Of a stretch of 64,000 bases of DNA, positions 15,850 through 23,708 are shown one piece after another; the first letter of the stretch is position 1, and each line of letters starts with the position of its first letter. Source of the stretch: Streptomyces sp. APSN-46.1 (GTDB taxonomy: Bacteria > Actinomycetota > Actinomycetes > Streptomycetales > Streptomycetaceae). The DNA is taken from NCBI RefSeq assembly GCF_022815725.1, contig NZ_JALGRF010000009.1, positions 62,001-126,000 on the forward strand, read 5' to 3'. The notes below the pieces were generated by a model. That model made no database searches. It saw nothing but the letters and a program-made list of their open reading frames with translations, and was not told the origin of the DNA. Made by a program: the position numbers and the translations under genes.

Positions 15850-16967
15850 CGACCCGGACGATCGTCACCGCGGCCGCCACGCCGGCCCGTGCCCCGGACG
15901 AGACTCCGGACGCGCCGCGGCCCGGACGGCGCAGGCGCCTCGCAGTCGTCGGCGCGCTCGCGGCCGGCACGGCCGCGCTGTTCGTGCTCACCATCGCGAC
16001 CGGCTCGCACCAGGTGCCGCTCGCGGAGGTGGTACGCGTCCTGTTCGGCGGTACCAGTGCCGACCCGAGGTGGGCCGTGATCGTCGAGGAGGTGCGGCTG
16101 CCGCGCGCGCTGACCGCCACTGCCGTCGGAGCCGCCCTCGCCGTCGCCGGCGTACAGATGCAGACGCTGTTCCGCAACGCGCTGGCCGACCCGTTCTCCC
16201 TCGGGGTGAGTTCGGGCGCCAGCATGGGAGTCGCCGCTGTCGTGGTCGGTACCGGCGGGGTGGCCGGCAGCTTCACCGGGAACCTTGCCGGGCTGGGACG
16301 CCTGGGCGTGGTGCTGGCCGCATCCCTCGGCGCCGCGTGCGTACTGGCCCTCGTACTGCTGCTCTCACGGTGGGTGCGGTCGGCCGTCACCCTGCTCGTC
16401 ATCGGCGTCATGATCGGCTCGGCAGCCACGGCGGCGGTCAGCGTGATGCTGGTGTACGCCCAGCCCGAACGCGCCCAGCAGTTCGTCATGTGGGGTCTGG
16501 GCAGTTTCAGCGCCACGACCTGGCCCGACCTCAGGGTGATGCTGCCCGTGATCGGCGGGGGTCTGCTGGCCGCCCTGCTGACCGCCAAGCGCCTGAATGC
16601 GCTGCTGCTCGGCGAGGACTACGCCCGCACCATGGGGCTGAACGTTCGGCGCAGCCGCGATCTGGCGCTGCTCGGCACCTCGCTGCTGGCGGGCGCGGCG
16701 ACCGCCTTCTGCGGCCCGGTCGCCTTCCTCGGGCTCGCCGTTCCGCATCTGACGCGGGTGGCCCTCGGGACATCCGACCACCGCGCGCTGATTCCGGCGT
16801 CGATGCTCGCGGGCGCGTTCCTCGCCCTGGCGTGCGCGCTGCTGAGCCAGCCGCCCGGGATGGACTCCGTGCTGCCGCTGAACGCGATCACCTCGCTGTT
16901 CGGCGCCCCGGTGGTCATCGCGTTCCTGATCCGCAGCCGTCGCGGCATACAAGGAGTGACTTCGTGA
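15846..16967 (+). CDS. FecCD/BtuC-family ABC permease
   Basis: A 373-residue integral membrane protein starting at the GTG that overlaps the binding-protein stop. It has about ten hydrophobic segments typical of the FecCD/BtuC family, the R-LPR-LTA entry motif (VRLPRALTATAVGAALAVAG), the QTLFRNALADPFSLGVSSGA motif in the first half, and the cytoplasmic coupling helix region (LLGEDYARTMGLNVRR) that contacts the ATPase. The protein would form a homodimeric channel for the ligand delivered by the upstream lipoprotein. The first 40 residues are a basic, Pro/Ala-rich cytoplasmic extension. The last four bases overlap the next start. Confidence 0.9.
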   Translation: MTTRTIVTAAATPARAPDETPDAPRPGRRRRLAVVGALAAGTAALFVLTIATGSHQVPLAEVVRVLFGGTSADPRWAVIVEEVRLPRALTATAVGAALAVAGVQMQTLFRNALADPFSLGVSSGASMGVAAVVVGTGGVAGSFTGNLAGLGRLGVVLAASLGAACVLALVLLLSRWVRSAVTLLVIGVMIGSAATAAVSVMLVYAQPERAQQFVMWGLGSFSATTWPDLRVMLPVIGGGLLAALLTAKRLNALLLGEDYARTMGLNVRRSRDLALLGTSLLAGAATAFCGPVAFLGLAVPHLTRVALGTSDHRALIPASMLAGAFLALACALLSQPPGMDSVLPLNAITSLFGAPVVIAFLIRSRRGIQGVTS

Positions 16968-18067
16968 CAGGCACAACTGGTCTGCCGGATACGGTGGAAG
17001 CCGCGGCCGCCCTGCCCCCGCGGACCGCTCGCGGGACGACCGACGAAAGCCCTACGCGTGGCCTGGCCACCGTAGGACTCGCCGTCGGTTACCGCACCCG
17101 GTCCCTGAGAGGGCGGGGCAGCGGGCGGGCCGTGCTGACGGGGCTCGACCTCGAAGCCCGGGCCGGTGAACTCACCGTACTGCTCGGCCCCAACGGGGCG
17201 GGCAAGTCCACCTTGTTGCGCACCTTGTGCGGGCTCCTTCCCCCGCTCTCCGGCCACGTGCGTGTGAGCGGCATCAGCCTCGCGCACGAGTCGCCGGCGG
17301 TCCTCGCACGCCGCCTCGCCGTCGTCCTGACCGACCGCGTCGACCCCGGACTGCTGTCGGCGCGGGAACTGGTCGGGCTGGGTCGCCACCCCCACACCGG
17401 ATTCACCGGCCGTCTCACAACCATCGACCACGCGGCCGTGCAGTGGTCGCTGGAGGCGGTCGGCGCGGGGCATCTCGCCGACCGGCCGGCCGCCGAGCTG
17501 TCCGACGGTGAACGCCAGCGCGTCTTGACCGCCCGGGCACTCGCCCAGGAGCCCGAGGTCGTCCTGCTCGACGAGCCGACCGCGTTCCTCGATGTGCCTG
17601 CGCGTGTGGCCCTGACGGTGCTGCTCCGTGACCTCGCCCGGGACAAAGGCCTGACGGTAGTGGTCAGCACCCATGATCTGGAGCTGGCCCTGCGGGTCGC
17701 CGACGCCGTTTGGCTGGTCGACCGCGACTCCCGTGTGCACGTTGGGGCTCCTGAGGACCTGATCCACAGCGGCGCCGTCGCCGGCGCCTTCGACGCCGAA
17801 CACCTGGCCTTCGACCCGGTCTCGGGCAGCTTCGGACTCCGCCGGGCCACGCGCGCGACCGTGGCCGTGGACGCGCCGCCCGCCCTGTTCCCGCTGCTCG
17901 AACGCGCCCTGGCCCGCGAGGGGTTTACCGTCACGCAGAGCGGACAGGGTGAGAAGGGGCAGGTGAGCGCCGACAAGGGGGGCAGGCTGACCCTGCGGGG
18001 GCCGAACAGCCAGGTGGTGCATACCGGCAGTTTCCACGAGCTGGCCCGGACGGTGCGCGCATGGTGA
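16964..18067 (+). CDS. ABC transporter ATPase (BtuD/FecE-like) of the riboswitch-controlled importer
   Basis: A 367-residue protein from the GTG at 16964, with AAGGAG eight bases upstream. It has Walker A LGPNGAGKS, a signature-like ELSDGERQR (standard LSGGQ replaced by LSDGE, common in FecE-like proteins), Walker B EVVLLDEPT, and the switch His in VVSTHDLELAL. The N-terminal 40 residues precede the ABC domain and look disordered. After the ABC core (about residue 290) is an extra C-terminal segment of about 75 residues (VDAPPALFPLLERALAREGF) resembling a small regulatory alpha-beta domain. It powers uptake with the upstream permease. The stop overlaps the following ATG by 7 bp. Confidence 0.9.
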   Translation: MTGTTGLPDTVEAAAALPPRTARGTTDESPTRGLATVGLAVGYRTRSLRGRGSGRAVLTGLDLEARAGELTVLLGPNGAGKSTLLRTLCGLLPPLSGHVRVSGISLAHESPAVLARRLAVVLTDRVDPGLLSARELVGLGRHPHTGFTGRLTTIDHAAVQWSLEAVGAGHLADRPAAELSDGERQRVLTARALAQEPEVVLLDEPTAFLDVPARVALTVLLRDLARDKGLTVVVSTHDLELALRVADAVWLVDRDSRVHVGAPEDLIHSGAVAGAFDAEHLAFDPVSGSFGLRRATRATVAVDAPPALFPLLERALAREGFTVTQSGQGEKGQVSADKGGRLTLRGPNSQVVHTGSFHELARTVRAW

Positions 18068-18792
18068 GCCTGATAACTCCTGAGGCACTGGCGCGCGTCT
18101 CCGCCATCGGACCGTACTTCGCCGTGACCACCGGGCCCCGGCCTGATGCCGGCGGATTCCGGCCAATGGCCGACCTGTACGCGGACCCCGGTGCACTGCA
18201 GAACTGCGTACGCACCGTGGCCGGGCGGCTCGGGACCAATCAGCCGCGGGTGGCCGCCTCCACCCTGCACCTGGGCACCGCCTCCCGGCTCTGGTCGGTC
18301 GCCCTCGCCTGCGCCGCGCTCACCGGCCGTGTGCCCGACCTGGGGCCCGACCGGCTGTGGTGGCGCCTGGCGTCCTCCGGCCCGATCGACCTGTGGCTGC
18401 CCGACGTACGAGAACTGCCCCAGGACCGGGTCACGGCCCTGCACCACACGGTCGCCACCCAGAACCTTGCGCCCTGGGCCGACGCCGTGCGGCGCATATC
18501 CGGCGTGTCCCCGCACACCTTGCGCGGCAACGCCGCCTCGGCCCTCATCGGAGCCCACCGTGTGCTCCTTGCCCGCCTCCCGCACTCCCCGCAGCAGGAG
18601 GTCCGGGTCCCTGTCGTCCCGGTCGTCCACGAGCTACTCCGCCGCCCGCCGCTGGCCGACGCCGGCGCGTGCGGCACCAGGCCCGACGGAACGATCGCCT
18701 TCCGCCGCCGAAGCTGCTGCCTCTACTACCGCGTGCCCGGCGCGGGCACCTGCGGCGACTGCGTCCTCAACCACCAGGAGAGCACCCCATGA
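18061..18792 (+). CDS. FhuF-like [2Fe-2S] protein, putative ferric/cobalt chelate reductase
   Basis: A 243-residue protein overlapping the ATPase gene end by 7 bp. The C-terminus carries the FhuF-type cluster ligands RRSCCLYYRVPGAGTCGDC, i.e. CC-x2-Y-x8-C-x2-C, which bind a [2Fe-2S] centre in ferric-siderophore reductases. The remaining sequence is the helical FhuF-like body with no signal peptide. In siderophore operons such proteins reduce and release the imported metal. In this riboswitch-controlled operon the substrate could be a corrinoid or a ferric chelate, so a role in reducing the imported metal complex is inferred from neighbours. Confidence 0.75.
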   Translation: MVSLITPEALARVSAIGPYFAVTTGPRPDAGGFRPMADLYADPGALQNCVRTVAGRLGTNQPRVAASTLHLGTASRLWSVALACAALTGRVPDLGPDRLWWRLASSGPIDLWLPDVRELPQDRVTALHHTVATQNLAPWADAVRRISGVSPHTLRGNAASALIGAHRVLLARLPHSPQQEVRVPVVPVVHELLRRPPLADAGACGTRPDGTIAFRRRSCCLYYRVPGAGTCGDCVLNHQESTP

Positions 18793-19349
18793 CCACCACC
18801 GAACCCGCCGTTGTCGAAACTCCGGGCGGCGGTACCCAGCACGTCTGGGCCCTTCCCACCGATGAGGCCACGCTCCTCGACCTCATCACCACCGTCTTCA
18901 CCGACCACTGGCAGCACATCCACTTCGGCCCCATCATCGAAGGCGCCGCATGGGAGGTCGCCGCCCCCTGCGCGCCCACCGCCATCACCATGAACGACGG
19001 CTACGCCACCGTCGACTTCGGCGCCTGGCACTTCCACCTGTGCATCGGCGAGCACACTGCCTCCGGCCCCGAACTCGGCCGCATCCGCCGCTGCTCCCGC
19101 GCCGAGCTCTACCGCACACTCGGCTCGGACGGCGCGCCCGTCAGCTGGGGAGCGCGCCTGTTCAACGGCCGCGACGAACAGATGATGACCGTCCTGCTGC
19201 CCAACCCCTTCCTCACCGACCACCAGGAGATCCGCGACACCCCCGACTTCACCCGCCTCGCCGCCTGGGACGCACTGCGCGCCCGCTTCCTCGATCTGCC
19301 GGAGGACCCCCTCGACCGCAGCGGCAAGGGCTTCCGGCACAGCGGATGA
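18789..19349 (+). CDS. DUF7676-like protein of unknown function
   Basis: A 186-residue soluble protein whose ATG at 18789 overlaps the FhuF-like stop region, so it is the fifth coupled gene of the importer operon. It is rich in conserved aromatic and charged residues (FTDHWQHIHFGPIIEGAAWE, YATVDFGAWHFHLCIGEH, SWGARLFNGRDEQMMTVLLP). Several His residues in the HFHLCIGEH segment could be metal ligands. I recall this as DUF7676, a family without a known activity. Co-transcription with corrinoid/metal import suggests handling of the imported metal complex, but nothing in the sequence proves that. Confidence 0.6.
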   Translation: MTTTEPAVVETPGGGTQHVWALPTDEATLLDLITTVFTDHWQHIHFGPIIEGAAWEVAAPCAPTAITMNDGYATVDFGAWHFHLCIGEHTASGPELGRIRRCSRAELYRTLGSDGAPVSWGARLFNGRDEQMMTVLLPNPFLTDHQEIRDTPDFTRLAAWDALRARFLDLPEDPLDRSGKGFRHSG

Positions 19350-19419
19350 GGACTCGGCCAGTCCGTGCGCCCGGGGGCGAGGACTCTGACTCTGTGCCTC
19401 TACGGTGCCGCATTGGTCA

Positions 19420-19575
19420 ATGCCGTACCCCGCTCTGCCCGGACTGGCCGAGCGCGTCCGGCTGCGGCATCGCAACGGGATCGAGGCCACCCGGCAACTG
19501 CTGGCCGAAGCGGCCTTCCCGGCCGCACTGGGGGACACCGGGCCGTCCTGGTGCTGGACGTTGATGACCAAGTAG
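19420..19575 (+). CDS. Small ORF (51 aa), unrecognised
   Basis: An ATG-started frame encoding MPYPALPGLAERVRLRHRNG followed by an amphipathic helix-like stretch (EATRQLLAEAAFPAALG) and ending WCWTLMTK. Composition is protein-like, but there is no visible ribosome-binding site, and the 19350-19768 interval otherwise shows no gene. It may be a genuine small protein or the tail of a lost gene. Confidence 0.25.
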   Translation: MPYPALPGLAERVRLRHRNGIEATRQLLAEAAFPAALGDTGPSWCWTLMTK

Positions 19576-19768
19576 TCCGGCACTTTCTCCGGGGTATGCG
19601 ACCATGCACACAGTGTGCTGACGAGAGGCGGGCGCCTGGGTCGGCGTTCCGCCGGATCCCACGCCACCAGGCCTCAACTGGCCTGCCCCGTCACCCCCAC
19701 GCGTGAAGAAGGCCGATCCCTCGTTGATAGCTTTGCTCCCCCTGCCTTCTTTGCTCAACGGGGGTTCA

Positions 19769-20377
19769 ATGAGCCAGCCTCAGTTCCAGTCGCCGCAGCA
19801 CAACCCGTACAACCAGCAGCCCAGCCAACCACCGATGCCCCCCGCGCAACCGCCGATGCAGCCCTGGCAGCAGCAGCCGCAAATGCAGCCCGGCCAGCCG
19901 TACCCCGCGCCCTTCGGGCATCAGACGAGGCGCGGCCACCCCGTCGGCGCCTTCTTCCTCGGGTTCCTCGCCTCGGTCGTCGTCTCGGTGATCTACAGCG
20001 GCATCACGGTGGCCACCTACAAGGAACAGTCGGCCGATACGGCGCACACTCTCTACGTGCTCCACAGCCTCCTCAACGGCGCGGCGGTGGGCGCGTTGAT
20101 CGGCCTGGTGGGCCGCCGCAGCACCGGCGCCCAGATCAGCGGGGCCGTCATCGCCCCGCTCGGTGTCTTCTTCGGCTACACCAACGCGTTTCCACTGATC
20201 ATCGCCGACAGTCAAGGGGTCCCCGCCATCGGGGACATGATGGAGGTCGACCCCTTCATGCCGGCCAAGGCCTGGTGGGGCAGTCAGAGCGACACCGAGT
20301 GGCTCTCCCTGCTCGGTCTCGCGGTCGCCGCCGGAGCGGCCTGGGGCCTCGCCTACGTCATCGGGAAGCGTCGCTGA
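19769..20377 (+). CDS. Pro/Gln-rich membrane protein of unknown function
   Basis: A 202-residue protein from the ATG at 19769 (MSQPQFQSP); an in-frame start 66 bp upstream adds an implausible leader. Residues 1-60 are a Pro/Gln/Met-rich cytoplasmic segment (QPSQPPMPPAQPPMQPW). Three to four transmembrane helices follow: GAFFLGFLASVVVSVIYSG, LLNGAAVGALIGLVG, AVIAPLGVFFGYTNAF and LGLAVAAGAAWGLAYVIG. It ends in a basic GKRR tail. No catalytic motif is visible. The N-terminus resembles that of the next gene, so both may belong to a small Streptomyces family of P/Q-rich membrane proteins. Confidence 0.65.
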   Translation: MSQPQFQSPQHNPYNQQPSQPPMPPAQPPMQPWQQQPQMQPGQPYPAPFGHQTRRGHPVGAFFLGFLASVVVSVIYSGITVATYKEQSADTAHTLYVLHSLLNGAAVGALIGLVGRRSTGAQISGAVIAPLGVFFGYTNAFPLIIADSQGVPAIGDMMEVDPFMPAKAWWGSQSDTEWLSLLGLAVAAGAAWGLAYVIGKRR

Positions 20378-20491
20378 GGAGTCGGGCGTTCGCTGCCGCA
20401 ATGCTCCCGCATTTAGGGGGTGATGATCGGCTGATATAGCGTGCTCACGTCAAAAGGACACACATCACACGCGTTCACGGGGGACTCCCGC

Positions 20492-21037
20492 ATGACCTTT
20501 CCACCACAGCAAGGCCCTGGCCCGTACGGTCAGCCTGCCCCGTACGCACAGCAGCCGCCCCAGGGATACCCGCCCCAGCCGGGGTACGGATACCCGCAGC
20601 AGCAGCCGTACCCGCCCCAGCAGCACATGCAGATGCAGCCGCCGCCTCAACAGCAGCAGTGGACCGCACCGCCGCAGCCGGCGCCGCCGTCCCGGAGCGA
20701 GGGCATAGGCATCAAGAAGATCCTCAAGGGCATCGCCGTCGTGGTCGTCCTCATCATGTGCGTGGTGGGCTACTTCGCGAGCCAGGACGATGCCGACCAC
20801 GCGGAGGCCGGAGACTGCCTCAAGAACACCGGGTCCACGGTGACTCCTGACCTGCAGGTGGTGGAGTGTGGTGGCACCGAGGCAACGTACAAGGTGGTCG
20901 AGGTGATCCCCGACACGCTGGACACCACCAAGTGCGAGGGCAAGTCGGACGTCGGCTACCACGAGCAGACCCGCGGTGGGCGGCGCAGCTCGGGCAAGCA
21001 GTTCGTGCTCTGCCTCAACGAGCTCAAGAAGAAGTAG
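20492..21037 (+). CDS. LppU/SCO3897-family membrane-anchored protein
   Basis: A 181-residue protein from the ATG at 20492. Residues 1-68 are a PYGQ/PPQ repeat-like disordered region. One transmembrane helix (IAVVVVLIMCVVGYFA) follows near residue 80, then an extracytoplasmic domain of about 90 residues with conserved cysteines (AGDCLKNTG, VVECGGTEATYKVV, TTKCEG, FVLCLNELKK). This matches the LppU/SCO3897 family of actinobacterial exported domains with two disulfides, whose function is unknown. The orientation is N-in, C-out. It ends just before a strong terminator hairpin. Confidence 0.75.
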   Translation: MTFPPQQGPGPYGQPAPYAQQPPQGYPPQPGYGYPQQQPYPPQQHMQMQPPPQQQQWTAPPQPAPPSRSEGIGIKKILKGIAVVVVLIMCVVGYFASQDDADHAEAGDCLKNTGSTVTPDLQVVECGGTEATYKVVEVIPDTLDTTKCEGKSDVGYHEQTRGGRRSSGKQFVLCLNELKKK

Positions 21038-21051
21038 CCGAGGACGCGAAC

Positions 21052-21079
21052 GCCCCGGGCCAGAGCGGCCCGGGGCTTC
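21052..21079 (+). terminator. Strong GC-rich terminator hairpin after the LppU-like gene
   Basis: A perfect 10-bp stem (GCCCCGGGCC at 21052-21061, GGCCCGGGGC at 21067-21076) with the 5-nt loop AGAGC and a short TT run, 14 bp after the stop codon. Confidence 0.85.
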
Positions 21080-21084
21080 CCACA

Positions 21085-21409
21085 GGTGCCGCACTCGGCG
21101 CAGTTCTCCTTGTCGTACTCGTCCGTCATCTCGGCAAGGCCGACCCAGAGCGCGGCGGTGCGTCCAGTGATCTCGCTGCGGCCGAGCAGTTCCTTGAGCC
21201 AACGGCTTGACGGTGTCCTTGAGGTCGGCGTGCCGCAGGAAGCGGCCGAGTTCGCGTCCGGCGTTGCCGGCCAGGTAGGACTTGTCTGTGCCGGGCAGAT
21301 CGTCCAAGGGTCCGTCGCATGCCGGCGGGTGGTACCCCCGGTACCCCCTGGTCGCGGCCACGCCGCCATGGCCCGGGCGCCCAGGCGCGTTGTCTGCTGG
21401 TGCGGTTAA
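21085..21409 (-). pseudogene. Frameshifted coding remnant, unrecognised
   Basis: Two minus-strand frames contain successive protein-like segments: GTDKSYLAGNAGRELGRFLR then DLKDTVKPLA in one, and LLGRSEITGRTAALWVGLAE then TDEYDKENCAECGTCGK in another, as if one gene had acquired a frameshift near 21200. The Cys cluster CAECGTCGK could have been a zinc site. There is no start with a ribosome-binding site and no stop before the terminator at 21052. I do not recognise the family. Confidence 0.35.
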
Positions 21410-21450
21410 CGCTCGGGAAACCTCGTGTCGGTTCGAATGGCCGCGACGGG

Positions 21451-21770
21451 TCACAGTGGCCTGACCCGGCCGTCGCGCATCTGCACTTGCCGGGGCAGAG
21501 AGGCGGCGAGCTCACGGTCGTGGGTGATGATCACGACGTGGTGCCGGAAGAGTGGAGGTCGCGCAGCAGCCGCGTCACCGCCTGCCCCGACACCGAGTCC
21601 AGGGCCCCGGTCGGCTCGTCCGCGAGCAGCAACGCGGGGTCGCCAGCCACCGCGCGGGCGATGGCCACACGCTGACGCTCTCCGCCGGGTGGCTCGTGCG
21701 GGTGGTGGTCCGTGCGGTGGCCGAGGCCTACACGGTCCAGTACCGCAGCCGGGCGACGCCTGCGCTCGGC
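21451..21770 (-). pseudogene. Truncated, frameshifted ABC-transporter ATPase (MacB/LolD-like)
   Basis: The minus strand shows the C-terminal half of an ABC ATPase: GGERQRVAIARAVAGDPALL, LADEPTGALDSVSGQAVTRL, then RDLHSSGTT running into a stop. The continuation HHVVIITHDRELAASLPRQV with QMRDGRVRPL lies in the next frame, so one base has been lost near 21540. The LADEPTGALD and ITHD-RELA strings are those of lipoprotein/antimicrobial-peptide exporters of the MacB/LolD type. The Walker A half is missing and no permease lies beside it. Confidence 0.8.
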
Positions 21771-21850
21771 GGGCCGCAGCCCGCAGTAGAGGCCGTCGGC
21801 CAGGAGGGTGCTCGTACGACTGCCGTACGGCTGTGAAGGCCTTGACGCAC

Positions 21851-22660
21851 CTACGCCCCCGTACGGGTGCCCTGGGCGTCGCACGGAAGGGGGCGGCCCG
21901 GGTGGTCCCGGGTGAAGTCCTCGCCGATGTCGTCGGCCGTGTCCGCCATGGCCTCGCTGGAGATGTGGATCTGCCCGGAGAACGGCCGGTCGATGTCCGC
22001 GATGAGGAGCAGGGAGCCGGTGAAGAGGACGGCCAGGACGCACAGCAGCACGACGTGCGAGGGGCCGCGCTTGAGTGGCAGACCAAAGGAGAAGGCCCCG
22101 ATGGTAGCGGCGAGTGCGATGACCATGAACCAGTAGACGATGGGCGGAATCGCCGGAGTGGCCTCGGACAGCCGGGTCTGGCGGGCGACGGAACGCTGGT
22201 CGTCGGCGTCGACCAGCAGCTCAAACGTGGTGTCGCCCTTGTGGGCCAGCTCCTTGAAGTGCCGGCGGAAGTCCGAGGACCAGACGGAGGCCTCGGGGGC
22301 CTTCTGGCCGTTCTTGTCCATCCGCGGCCATTCGTACGCCAGGATGGCGCGCGCGTAGCAGACGGCGTCGGCGTGCATCCGTTCCCGTTGGGGCTCAGGG
22401 GCGTAGTCGGCCACTTCGTAGAGCTGATCGACCCGGTGGGCCTCGGCCCCTACGGCCTGACCGGCGGAGCCGAACGACTCGGCGGCCACGACGATGACGA
22501 AGGCCACCAGGAGGACGGCAAGCGTTTCCAGGGGGCTGATCAGGTCGCTGACGGATGCTTCTTCGCCGTCCTTCGGCGGTCGTCGGCGCCGGTAGCCGTT
22601 GGCGACCAGGCCGACGGCGAGCGCGGCGGCCATTGCCGCGACCGTGATGATCGTAAGCAT
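21851..22660 (-). CDS. DUF4239-like (bestrophin-like) membrane protein
   Basis: A 269-residue protein with two hydrophobic N-terminal helices (MLTIITVAAMAAALAVGLVA and LAVLLVAFVIVVAAESFG), a soluble helical middle (EAHRVDQLYEVADYAPEPQR and ERMHADAVCYARAILAYEWP) and two C-terminal helices (VYWFMVIALAATIGAFSFGL and VVLLCVLAVLFTGSLLLIAD). This topology and the E/A-rich middle fit the DUF4239 family, distantly related to bestrophin channels and of unknown physiological role. It is monocistronic, separated from the 2-MIB operon by 136 bp in which I see no further gene. Confidence 0.7.
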   Translation of the reverse strand: MLTIITVAAMAAALAVGLVANGYRRRRPPKDGEEASVSDLISPLETLAVLLVAFVIVVAAESFGSAGQAVGAEAHRVDQLYEVADYAPEPQRERMHADAVCYARAILAYEWPRMDKNGQKAPEASVWSSDFRRHFKELAHKGDTTFELLVDADDQRSVARQTRLSEATPAIPPIVYWFMVIALAATIGAFSFGLPLKRGPSHVVLLCVLAVLFTGSLLLIADIDRPFSGQIHISSEAMADTADDIGEDFTRDHPGRPLPCDAQGTRTGA

Positions 22661-22796
22661 GCTCGGGCCCCCGAGTGGAGGTCGGTCGTCTTACCGGACA
22701 CCCCCGCCGCTCCCAGCCCACCACACCGGGACGCCTCCGGCGAGGTGGGCCGAGTGCGGTGTGCTCCATGTGGCCCTGGAGCCCGCCTGGATCCAA

Positions 22797-23693
22797 TCAG
22801 ATGCGGTCGGCTGCGATGAGGAGGTACTGGAAGGAGCCGTCCTTGTAGGAGTTGATGAACGCCTCTTCGATGCCGGTGACCAGGGAAGACGTGGCCCGCA
22901 GCTCCCAGTAGGGCAGGGTCGCGGGAGTCAGGTCGATCACGGCCTGCGGTACGAGACGGTTGTCGGCCATGGCCCGCAGGTACTCCCGGCGGGAGTGGAT
23001 GTTGCACTCGAAGTGCGCGTTGATCTGGGAGACCCACTTCGAGGGCTGACCATAACGCGGGTTCCAGCAGCCGGTGATGGTCACGTAGCGGCCGCCGACC
23101 GCGAGAATGCGGGAGTGCTCGGCGAACAGGTCGTGCAGGTCGACGTACATGCTCGACTCGTTGTTCCACGAGGCCGCGGCCTGCCCGGTCTCGAAGGGCA
23201 TGCTGAGCATGTTGCAGACGCGGGCGCGGACGTGGTCCTCGATGCCGAGTTCGCGGGCACGGCGGTTGGCGAAGTCGGCCTGCTTGGCCGACAGGGTGAC
23301 GCCCTCGACCTCGCATCCGAAGCGCTGGTGGGCCATGACCATCGAGCCGCCGCGACCGCAGCCGGCGTCCACGAGCGTATCGTCGCGCCCGATGGGGCCG
23401 AGGTGCTCCAGGAGGACTTCGGCCTGAGCCGACTCCAGGCGGTGGAGCTCGGCGATCAGCTTCTTTTCGTATGCGCTGTCGTCGGCGTTGCCGAGGGCGG
23501 CGTGGTCGACGTCTCCGATGCCGTAGTGGTGGTGGTAGAGGCCGTCGACGTCGCCGAGACGCAGGTTCACGGGCCTGGCCTCGTGGTCCCAGTAACGGGC
23601 GATGTCCCCCTGGTAGGCCGTGGCCGGGGTGGGGATGAGCACGGAGGTACCGGCGGCGGTGGCGGAGGTGGTGGTGAGATCGGTGCTAGTCAC
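22797..23693 (-). CDS. Geranyl diphosphate 2-C-methyltransferase (2-methylisoborneol pathway)
   Basis: A 298-residue SAM-dependent methyltransferase of the cyclopropane-synthase-like superfamily. Motif I is LVDAGCGRGGSMVMAHQRFG; other recognisable blocks are VEGVTLSAKQADFANRRA, the substrate-pocket segment ASWNNESSMYVDLHDLFAEH, and YWDHEARPVNLRLGDVDGLY near residue 35, characteristic of GPP C2-methyltransferases. It converts GPP to 2-methyl-GPP, the substrate of the adjacent 2-MIB synthase. It is the third gene of the operon (15 bp after the synthase stop). The first 25 residues are Thr/Ala-rich. Length and motifs look intact. Confidence 0.93.
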   Translation of the reverse strand: MTSTDLTTTSATAAGTSVLIPTPATAYQGDIARYWDHEARPVNLRLGDVDGLYHHHYGIGDVDHAALGNADDSAYEKKLIAELHRLESAQAEVLLEHLGPIGRDDTLVDAGCGRGGSMVMAHQRFGCEVEGVTLSAKQADFANRRARELGIEDHVRARVCNMLSMPFETGQAAASWNNESSMYVDLHDLFAEHSRILAVGGRYVTITGCWNPRYGQPSKWVSQINAHFECNIHSRREYLRAMADNRLVPQAVIDLTPATLPYWELRATSSLVTGIEEAFINSYKDGSFQYLLIAADRI

Positions 23694-23708
23694 GGATAAG
23701 TCCCATCC

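Noticed and set aside
15680..16963. Upstream extension of the ABC ATPase frame through the permease gene
   Set aside because: Out-of-frame shadow of the permease. The GTG at 16964 with AAGGAG gives a normal ATPase N-terminus.
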